Shown here: positions 53,505 to 64,000 of the stretch, piece by piece
How positions within the stretch are numbered: position 1 is the stretch's first letter
How the letters are laid out: each line of letters opens with the position of its first letter
From: Polyporus tsugae
Taxonomy: Eukaryota > Basidiomycota > Agaricomycetes > Polyporales > Polyporaceae
Direction of reading: 5' to 3'
Assembly (NCBI GenBank): GCA_024305745.1
Contig: JAHRBS010000010.1
Coordinates: 2,115,501-2,179,500 of the forward strand
Length of the DNA: 64,000 nt
The notes under the pieces: model-generated
Seen by the model: the letters and a program-made list of their open reading frames with translations, nothing else
Database searches by the model: none
Told to the model about the DNA's origin: nothing
Translations under genes and position numbers: made by a program

Positions 53505-54959
53505 TCAGCCAAACATGACGCTCGAACCACCTCTTCGATCGACCCGGCGGTTGATGCCCCCCAAGAGGATTTTGATGATAGTCTCTGCATTGAGCTGACC
53601 TCCCAGATAGGGTGTTGTGTCCACAATATCACGGACGCCCTGATCCGAAGCGATATCGTCGTCCAGTTGCTGCAGGAACCTGGTCGCGTTCCGGTCTGTG
53701 CCAATCTGGACGAACTGGATACCCAGCTGTTCATATACAGGTGAGAACGTTGTCACCTCTTCGGGGTATGTGGAGAAACGTACCTGACTCAACAGATATC
53801 CATCCTTGTCCAGCCTACGAGCTGCATTGACGATCACCTCTGCAGGGTCATCGGCTGAGACGCAACAATCAGCATTTTATAAGCACCAGTGATTCTTGAA
53901 GACTCACTTGCAGCACCGTCTGTGATGACAATGTAGTTGATAGGCTTCATTGAGTCCTCGCGCCCAGAAAGCTTGGCAGAGTCCAGGTCATTCATGTACT
54001 GCCGTAGCAGCCTGTCGAGCTTGTCACCGATAGGGGTTAGCCCATGCGGCTGCACGCTGTCGAATAGTCGCTGGACCTGTACGGCTTTCTGTTTGCGGCG
54101 GCGGCGGAGGAATCAAGAAAAGTGAGCAAGCTCGCATTTGGTGTTCCATTATTGTGGAACATGCATACCTTCAAGTTGTTACCTTCCTTGCGGCTGTTCA
54201 GGAAGCAAACGTCGATGCCATCCGCATCGTAGTTGGCGGCGGCGTCGGCGAGTGCAGCGAGCGCGTTGCGTGCCTACAAACAGAGAGCTAGAGTCAGCGC
54301 CCATGTGAATGTGGAAAAAATAGAGAGCAAGGACCAACCTCGGTCCACCGGTTATCCTTGGTCATAGAGGAAGAATCGTCAACGACGATCACAGTATTGT
54401 ACCTCTTCAAGATTTCGAGCGCATTCTCGTAGCTTTCCTGGCGCAGTGGCCTACGGAGATACGCCAGTCGTTCCTCCTCGGTCGTCCATCTGGGGGCAAC
54501 ATCCACACCCGCAGAACGGGCTGCCAGGTCTGAACCACTAGGCGGAATCTGGGGGAGGTCACCATCGACGCTGCTTTGCGCAGCGCCGTTATAGCTGGTC
54601 GGCCGCTGGCGGAACGGATTCCTGCTCGGCGTCGCGTCCTGGGAGCGCGACCGCTGGTGCACCTGTGGCGCGGGCACGGCGAGGAGGTTGTTGTCTGCTG
54701 TAGGGCTGCTGACAGGGGCTCTGAGGGCTTCCTGGTACGACGGTGGCGGGGCTTGGGATCCGGAACGCTCGCCGCGCGCGATCGCGGACCTCGTTCGTCG
54801 GTGGGTCGCGGAGGAGGGCACCTGGAGAGAAGTGTGGCTAGATGCATGCGCGGTGGCGCGGCGGTGGACGCCGTCTGCGCTTCTGTCATCGACGCCCTTG
54901 AGAGGGCCGGGGTTAGAGATGTATGCGGCGCTCGGAGCCTTGGAGGAGGAGTTTCCCAT
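53505..54959 (-). CDS. von Willebrand factor A domain protein, predicted N-myristoylated
   Basis: Five exons (minus order), 54959-54339, 54273-54169, 54088-53908, 53854-53784 and 53726-53505, code for 399 residues. The start MGNSSSKAP matches the N-myristoylation pattern (Gly2, Ser6), which implies membrane attachment. Residues 10-150 are disordered and include APPPSYQEAL, a PPxY motif that WW-domain proteins (for example Rsp5-type ubiquitin ligases) can bind. The vWA domain (about 187-399) has VIVVDDSSSM, the DxSxS of the MIDAS metal site (Asp194, Ser196, Ser198), then GLTPIGDKLDRLL and INYIVITDGAAT. The pattern is that of the copine-like/intracellular fungal vWA proteins. The partner is unknown. 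All introns are GT-AG and in phase. Confidence 0.87.
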
Positions 54960-55499
54960 GAGTGACTCGAATGCGCCCGGGAGTGGCTAGCTATGGGGAT
55001 GGGAGGGTAGAAAGATCAGTTGCATGCGCGTTCGCGGTCTGGGAGGTCTTTATGTATGTAAAGCAGGCGTTCCGCTTGAGAGGAGAGAGGCTGTGAATCC
55101 GAAGCGCCCCAAAACGGAACCCGTCGACGGTCGTGGCGGCCGCGGCCTTCCAGACAACACCGCTTCGGGACCTGCAAGCGTGGCCCTCCCATGTCAGAAA
55201 ATCTATCTCGAATATTCACCGCCATCACTGAAGTACAGGAGGTCATGACGATTAATATTGTATCATATTCTTCAAAGGACGCCTCGCCTTTACTTGCTAG
55301 TAAGTTAGCACTGGCACAGCCATGTGGCTCGCAGCTTTAGCAGCTCCAGCCTCGCATGTAAGGATCGTGTCTATCCGGATCCGACAGGACGATCTGACTC
55401 GTGCACATAACCAGTGCGATCGGCGTCCCAAGGCAGAGTTTCCAAATATCCGGTGACCATCCTCCGTATTATGCGGCCCCTGAACTCCGACCTCCGCGC
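54960..55499. other. Intergenic region between two minus-strand genes
   Basis: 540 bp with the promoter of the vWA gene and the 3' flank of the PCI gene. No gene, RNA or repeat is seen. Confidence 0.5.
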
Positions 55500-57265
55500 T
55501 CACTGCAGCATCGCAAACGGCGCGGGCCTGTCCGCAAGCCGGGGGAAGGCGTCCACCTTTGCGATGACCACCATCTGCTTTTCGTGCGAGATGTAGCCAC
55601 GCATGAAGCCCTTGTAGACCATGTTCGCCACCAGGCACTCCGCCTCCTCCACCGTCATTTCCTCCTGCCCCGCGATCAGCAGCGCCGCGTGGAACATGGA
55701 TATCGGTATCCTCGTGCTCTTTTCTGCGGCAATCCACCTAGCGTGGGACGGATGGTTAGACCGATGAACAGTAACGACAGGATGGCGGTGGAGAAAAAGA
55801 TATGGGGTATTCCGACTCACACTCGGCGGAACAGCCCTCGGATGCAGAGCTCACGCGCTTTCTCGAGCGTCAGCCACAGGTTGAGATCGACGAGCCGCCG
55901 CTCAAAGCGGTCGAGCGTTGCGTCGTAGGATCGGATGTCGCCTGTTTGGATCGCCCGAATGAAAGGCGAGTATAGGTCTTCCAGTACAGGGAACCGCTGG
56001 AGCAGTTCTTTCGAGGGGAGGTGTCCTCGGAACATCCGTAGAGGTATCAAATAAGTCAATACGCGCCTTCACGTCATGTCAGTCCAGAGTCAACTGTTCA
56101 TTGCCTAGGAAACCCACTCGTGGTTGTTATGCGCGCCTGTATAACAGTTATAGAATGCTTGTGTCAACTCTTGCTCTGCCTATGGAACCATGTTAGATAG
56201 ATATATCTCAGGCAACACACGATCGGACGTGCCTTCGCGAAGTCCTCACTCAGAAAGCTCAGCATGCCGATGTAATATCTGTAAGTTACCTAGAGAAACA
56301 TCCTCAGCTCACACTCGACGTGATACAATACAAGGTTGGGACGTACTTGGTGTGCACGAGGATACTGGGATAGTGGCGGCATATCTGGGTTGGCCTCGAT
56401 GGCACGGAGGATGTTCTTCGACAACGATATTCGCTTTACCTGTCTGCGAGTTGGTGTACCATCTGGATAATATGCACAGGATTCGAGCGTACCCGGAAGT
56501 AACACTTGAGGATCAGCCCGACCACGTAATAGACACCCCATTTGCGTGATTCCTGAATAGGCGACTGCCTGCCAGATATATTAGCATGGCAGGATGTGGC
56601 GGAATAAGACGAACCTCACCTATCCGTCACACAGTTTGAGAACGCTTTGCTAATGAGACGTGCCGCCTCCTCCATACTCGCGGTTCCTTCTTGTCCATTT
56701 GACACGCCTTCCAGGTCAGCCTATTCCCCGGTGAGTGTGAGTCCTTTTCGTATCGCAAGTGAACTCACGTCGAACGCGAGGTCTCGTAAATCCCTCAAAA
56801 TGGAGAACAGGGCGGGTAGTGTCCAGCCACTATTGGTGGCAAAGAACCGCAAGAACAGCCTGAAGAGGGAGGACAGACGTGTGTGCTCGAAGTGAAGCTT
56901 CTGCAGACGGCGCGGGACCAACTCACTCACGAAAGTAGGGTGCACTCCTCTTTGAACGCCTCCGTCGCCCGCTTTTTGGCACAGTGGTTCACGACCAAGA
57001 CATACTGGATCGCGATCTCGTCCCAAGGGCTCTCAAGGCTACCCTCATAGTGGGATAATGATTGCCTCTGGAACACGACAAATGAGCTATAAGATGGGGC
57101 AAATGTGAGGGTCGAGCGAACCGTGATGTTTCCCCTGAAGTCTTTGACCAAAGCCTTTCCATGCTCGCTCGTCGGTTTCAGCAAGTAGGCGAGTTCTGGT
57201 CCTTTCTCCTCGCGCAACGACGCGGCCAGCTGTGTTAAGAAGACTGAGAATTTCTGTGGTGGCAT
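55500..57265 (-). CDS. CSN12: PCI-domain protein, CSN12/PCID2 (Thp1) family
   Basis: Ten exons (minus order): 57265-57122, 57067-56931, 56859-56769, 56720-56620, 56568-56493, 56439-56347, 56289-56233, 56179-56118, 56066-55821 and 55737-55500; 414 residues. Features of this family: WDEIAIQYVLVVNHCAKKR, KWGVYYVVGLILKCYFRVKR, VTYRYYIGMLSFLSEDFAKA (TPR-like repeats) and TYLIPLRMFRGHLPSKELL, leading into the PCI winged helix (ECLVANMVYKGFMRGYISHE). Homologues sit in the COP9-associated Csn12 complex or in TREX-2 with Sac3 for mRNA export. Which one applies here cannot be told from this window. The intron at 56180-56232 begins with GC, not GT; only this keeps the frame. Confidence 0.93.
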
Positions 57266-57717
57266 GTGTCCGAGTAGCTTTCGGTCCGACGCACAGAGGA
57301 ACACAGGCAGAGGACAAGGATGAGGAAAGCTGCGAGACCCGGGTCGTCGCCACCTTCGCCTGCATAACCCTACCCTAGGGCTATCTCGGCTTCAGCGGGC
57401 CGATGCGTCATCGCGATGCAAGCTCGCACTGGCAGCGGCAAAGGCGCACTCGCGACTAGTTTAAGCTCGTTCTTTCGCAAAGGCTACGTGGCTATGGACA
57501 GTGCAGCTCTAGAAAATCAATCTCACTGCCGTCGTGAAAACGCCTCTTGCTGAGCGAATTGCGACGACCAACGACCTACTCACCTCCTGAGCATTGACAG
57601 AATGAGCGAATATTGCGTCACTGCACGAGCTCGAGCGCCGCTGATTATATCGAAGGGATTGTATCTTTCTCTCTTCCACATCGACGTCGACCACTCCCTA
57701 CCACTACTCAGCTCAAG
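57266..57717. other. Divergent promoter region, PCI gene / DsbA-like gene
   Basis: 452 bp between divergent starts. No gene is supported and no TATA box stands out. Confidence 0.45.
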
Positions 57718-58688
57718 ATGGCTCTACAACCCTCTTTCCAAAAGTCCTTGGTCATCGCGGGCAAGTACGACGCCCCGCACACCATCGAAGTCTTCCGTAA
57801 GTCCCACCACCATGCCAGTGGCCATGGCCCGTATGCCCCGATATATGCCCCTATAGAAGCAGGAGGCACTGAACTCATGATCGTCTTGCACTTCAGTGGA
57901 CTACGTCTGCCCGTTCTCCGCAAAGCTGTCACTCGCCATCGACAGCGTGCTCCGGCCCCTCTTCGCCCCAGGCGGCAAATACCATGGGAAGGTCAAGGTC
58001 ATCTTCCGGAACCAGGTCCAGCCCTGGCACGCCAGCTCGACCCTCGTGCACGAGGCCAGTCTCGCTGTAAGTAGGTTTCCCCAACTTCTCGTAATCTGCT
58101 CCCGGGTCTCCCTATCAAGACCGGCATATGCTTCTTAGACCGCGACTGGAGCTAGCCGCACCCTCGGGAACCACACCACATTGAACTTTGCTATTGCATA
58201 CTGGGGCGAGGACGAGACGATCATGAACTGTAACTGAACTGGCAACATACTGTAGGTCGCGCGCGTGGCCCCTCAGGACTTCTGGAAGTTCTCGCTCGCG
58301 CTATTCAAGGCGCAGGGCGAGTACTTCGACATCCCGACTTCCACCCTCACCCCGCTCCAAATCCGCGAGAAGCTCGCCAAGCTCGTCGCGGACTCGATTG
58401 GCCAGGACAAGGCTGCGGCCTTCCAGGACAATCTCGCGCTCAAGTCCACGCCGAACGGCGGCAACGCCGTTACAGATGATTTGAAGTACACCAGTACGTC
58501 TGCCTCTCTGATTGTCTGGGTGCAATGGTTGAGTGGAGCTACGGGAACCCGCAGTCAAATTCTCAAGGCAGAACGGCATCCACGTTTCGCCGACTGTGCT
58601 TTGGGACGGCCTCATCGCGAACGAGATTTCGAGCTCTTGGGGGGAGAAGGAATGGAAGGAGTTCTTGGAGAAGAAGGTCACCGTCTGA
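57718..58688 (+). CDS. DsbA/thioredoxin-like fold protein
   Basis: Four exons, 57718-57796, 57897-58066, 58256-58493 and 58555-58688, give 206 residues. TIEVFLDYVCPFSAKL places a single-cysteine CPFS motif (Cys about 31) after the first beta strand, as in DsbA-like oxidoreductases, but the second cysteine is Ser. The cis-proline side appears as NGIHVSPTVLWDGLIANEIS. Between lie the helical insert (VAPQDFWKFSLALFKAQGEY) and TPLQIREKLAKLV, typical of the family. No signal peptide is seen, so it is probably cytosolic. With one cysteine it may act as a glutathione-type or non-redox protein. Intron 2 is 189 nt, longer than usual here. Confidence 0.85.
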
Positions 58689-58821
58689 GATCACAATCAC
58701 AAGGACTCTAAGCGGATGCAATAAGCGGTGTACAAGATTAGTGTATCATTAACGTACATGGCAATCTGTTTCCTGGAAGCAAACAAGGAGCGTGGAACAT
58801 GCACAGAAATACCTGGGGATA

Positions 58822-61518
58822 TCACTGAAGAAGCTTCAGGAGCATGGACCGGACATCCTGCGCCTTCGCGGTTCCACGACTGGCCTTCATGACATGACCC
58901 ATGATCTTGTTGACGACGTTGGGGTTTCCCTGCCGCACCGCTTCTGCCTGCTGAGGGAGCTCGGCGATCGCCTTCCTGCACCATTTTTCGAGCGAGGTAC
59001 CGTCATCGTCGCTCGTCGCAAGCTTGAGGTCGTCCGCAATCTTCAATGGAAGCTCGGTGGTGCGGGTGGTGAGGATGTGACGAAGAATGGTCTTGCCAGA
59101 CGTCCCTGCAATGCAGTGTTGTGTTCAGACATCCGCCCGACACGATGCCATCCCCCAATATCCTCAGGAGGGCTGTAAGTTCTAAGTATAAACATACCTG
59201 TGACCTTCCCAGCCTGCACTAGGTCGACAAGTTCTCCCATTTGTTCGACTGACATAGGGTTCTCCTTGAACGTTTCATCCCGGAAGGCTAATTGGCCGAG
59301 CAGCTCATGGGTGATCCTGGGAAGCCGAGCCACAGTCACGCACGCAAGCTATAGCACTACAGAAATAATCGCGCACCAGTTCACCACGGTTTTGGGGTCC
59401 CGGCCGCGCGACACCTCGTCAAAGTATGCTACAGCTCCACGCCCAAGCTCGCCGTCGAACCGGACTTCCCGGCCACAGTCGACGTCCATGAGCACCTCCA
59501 CGTCGCGCTGTGAGAGGCCCTCCGCCAACAAACGTTCCCTGGTGGCATCCGGTAGCTCGGGCATCCGAGAGCGGATGGCGTTGACATAAGTCTTTGCACC
59601 CGTACACCAAGGTTAAGTTAGTCGCGATAACAGCGGAGCGGTACGGAACTGCACCCGCGGGACGTACCGAGTCTATCAGTAGGGGTGGTATGTTGGGATC
59701 AGGCATGTACCTGTAATCTGGTGCGTCTTCCTTGCTGCGCAAAGAGTACGTCTCTGCCCTCTCCTCGTTGAAGCCGCGGGTCTCCTGCGCAATAGGGATG
59801 CCGCGCTCGAGCAGCGCTACCTGCCGCAACGCTTCGCAGGCTGTGCGTAGAGTTTGCGTCCACAGACGCGTAGTAGACCACCCATGGCGGTTAGATATCG
59901 CAGACTATAGGCTTCCAGGGAACATAACCTACTAATAGCGACCATCGTGAATTTTACAGAGTTTAGGTTCTTGATCTCACAGCGCGTTCCTCGAGGTTCG
60001 TCGATGCGGTTCACGGACACGTTGACGTCGCATCGCAGTGAGCCCTGCAGCACTCAGGGTATCAGCCACTGGCCAATGAATCAACGGAGAATTCAACCAC
60101 ACACGCACCTGTTCCATGTTGCCGTCGCTAGAGCCCACCGAGCGCAGAAGGGCCTGGAGCGTCCGGACATAGTCGCCTGCCTCCTCGGGGGAACTGTCAA
60201 AGAGGTAGCACGTGTAAGGCTGGAGCACACTGTGGACAGCAAGGAAGACGCGCACCGCATGTCCGGCTCGGAGACAATCTCCATGAGGCCCATACCTGCC
60301 CGGTTGAGGTCTATCGCAGTTATGCGGTTCCGGGGGAGAGACGTGGATTTCCCTGTATCCTGAGAGGTGTGAACGGTGCCAAGGGCCGGAGGGGAGTCAT
60401 ATGCGGTACTCACCTGTTCCAATTGGACTTGTTTGATTCGGACTGATATGCCATCCTTGTCAAGTTGCAAACGCCCATTGCGCGCTATGGGTGCTGAAGA
60501 GACATTTAGTAAACGGATGCAAGGTTGTGAAAACAAGCACATAGAATCATTCTCCCACAACGACATTACTGACCACTTCATAGGCGTGGCACGGAAGCGG
60601 TGGGCTGGTTGTATGCAAAATTGTATGCATGTTGTTGGCTGTATGACGACACAAACAGTGTCACATTTACGGGTATAATGCTATCAGCTTAGCATTGTAT
60701 GGGGGCCTATTTTCCTTCACATGCCCTACATGCGCACCGCGTACCATATCCGACACTTCGGATTCGCTGATGAGAAGAATGCGCATGGTCATTGTGGTGG
60801 GCGCGTTATGCCGGAAAGTTCGAGCACTGCATCAAGAATTCCAGTGACTCGACACAATCCCTGACGCACAACAACGTCGCCAGCCAATTGACGTCCATAG
60901 GACTAGAAGGATTTTGAAGAGCAAATGCCACTACCCTCAACGAACTTGCTCTCATATTGATATACATTGATGCAGGGCTTCGCAGTTGCATTTCAGGAAA
61001 CAGTGTAGGCTCAAGTGACTTACCGTATTGCTGCGTGATCTGGTAGCCCGACGGAAGGTCCGCGTAGAAGTAATGCTTCCGGTCAAAGGCGGATCTATGT
61101 TGCACCTCTGCGTTCAAGGCGATGGCTGTCCTTACTCCAAGGTCCACGCATTTGGGATTCAGCCGCTGTACGATGCGTGGAGTCAGTCAAACAAAGCAAG
61201 CACCGATTCGGCAAGACGTACGGGTAGCGTGCCAGGAAATGCGGCGTCGAAGGGGACCACATGCGTATTGGGTGGGGTCGTAAGGTCAGATGAGTACGAA
61301 TCTGCTCCTTTCTTTAGACAATGCAAGGACAGCGCAGAACTTATGTTCTCACCAGAGAAGAGCTTCCGACGCGACTTGATCTGGGCGTGTACCTCGATGC
61401 CTATGACAAGCTCCCAACCGGGCCACCTGGAATCTTCTTTGGGAGCCCGTACAGCATGCGCATGTCGAGCCCAGTAATTACAGCGGTTTAAGAGGCTTGT
61501 TCTGCCATAAGCAAGCAT
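58822..61518 (-). CDS. PET112: Glutamyl-tRNA(Gln) amidotransferase subunit B, mitochondrial (GatB/Pet112)
   Basis: Ten exons (minus order): 61518-61222, 61165-61024, 60493-60414, 60359-60256, 60193-60109, 60044-59933, 59840-59668, 59591-59377, 59316-59198 and 59105-58822; 536 residues. GatB signatures: [70 protein letters not shown] and [16 protein letters not shown], with a GatB/Yqey tail domain ([20 protein letters not shown] ... [16 protein letters not shown]). The enzyme, with GatA and GatF or GatC, converts Glu-tRNA(Gln) to Gln-tRNA(Gln) in mitochondria. The N-terminus is basic. Intron 2 (60494-61023) is 530 nt, many times the local norm. It is divergent from PAP1 with 219 bp between starts. 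Confidence 0.96.
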
Positions 61519-61737
61519 AAGTGTTGGACGAGGAGCGTGGTCAAGCTCAAGTCCGACGCGGCACGGGAGGCGCGTAGACGCCGGGTGCAAGGTTCTCGGC
61601 AAAGGCCGCCGCGGATACCCAGAACAAGCCGCACCGTGGTTCCGGCCCCATTCTCTCTGTCTTCCACGACAACCACCTCCCCGGCGACCCCTGCCTCTCT
61701 CGCACTCGTTCACACCCTCTATACAGCCCCTTGAACG
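61519..61737. promoter_or_regulatory. Divergent promoter, PET112 / PAP1
   Basis: Only 219 bp separate the two start codons, so promoters and 5' UTRs are compact. The plus-strand side is C/T-rich before the PAP1 ATG. An open frame upstream of the PET112 start continues through most of it but is low-complexity. Confidence 0.45.
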
Positions 61738-63971
<2,234 letters not shown>

Positions 63972-64000
63972 GTATGCTGACGACGTAGCGCAATCTGTTT

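Noticed and set aside
60494..61023. snoRNA in the long GatB intron
   Set aside because: A CTGATGA-like string occurs near 60766 on the wrong strand and without a good C box purine or paired D box. Not enough to call.

Overview
This window is nuclear DNA of a filamentous basidiomycete, most likely an Agaricomycete. Almost every gene is cut by many short introns (about 44-92 nt, GT-AG, with CTRAC-like branch sites). The coding regions are GC-rich. Several families are typical of mushroom-forming fungi: a DUF6533-type membrane protein, a gephyrin-type MogA-MoeA fusion and a Spc19 DASH subunit. Exon models were built by hand, and nearly all were checked by requiring the summed exon length to be a multiple of three. 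No rRNA, tRNA, CRISPR or virus was seen.

Layout: The left end holds the 3' part of SWC4 and a lipoate-protein ligase. A gene-poor stretch follows (about 2.55-7.7 kb) with decayed coding remnants and a possible non-autonomous transposable element. From 7.7 to 19.2 kb lie a tail-anchored hypothetical protein, a KHA1-type K+/H+ antiporter, BUD31, a TB2/DP1/HVA22 protein and an amidohydrolase. From 19.5 to 27.5 kb lie an SLC1 acyltransferase, a coiled-coil protein, a NOL11/Utp8-like protein only 47 nt downstream of it, and a large disordered protein. From 27.9 to 31.9 kb are two tandem PGC1-like glycerophosphodiesterase genes with near-identical exon plans. From 33 to 42.2 kb lie a kinase-like protein, a very small protein, the gephyrin-like molybdenum-cofactor enzyme, SPC19 and the DUF6533 protein. 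From 42.4 to 64 kb are KEX1, an ER thioredoxin-fold-like membrane protein, MGM101, a gamma-tubulin-complex protein, a vWA protein with a myristoylation motif, a PCI protein (CSN12/PCID2-like), a DsbA-like protein, mitochondrial GatB (PET112) and poly(A) polymerase (cut by the window end).

The genes are mostly housekeeping and do not form one pathway. Themes recur: mitochondrial maintenance and translation (lipoate ligase, MGM101, GatB), phospholipid turnover (SLC1, two PGC1-like), mitotic spindle (Spc19, gamma-tubulin complex), and RNA processing (BUD31, NOL11-like, PAP1). I saw no new multi-gene system. The most unusual signals are a probable AT-AC intron in the lipoate ligase, two GC-AG introns, the tandem PGC1 pair with a possible mitochondrial isoform, the very tight coiled-coil/NOL11 spacing, and the repeat-bounded element at about 5.4-6.5 kb.
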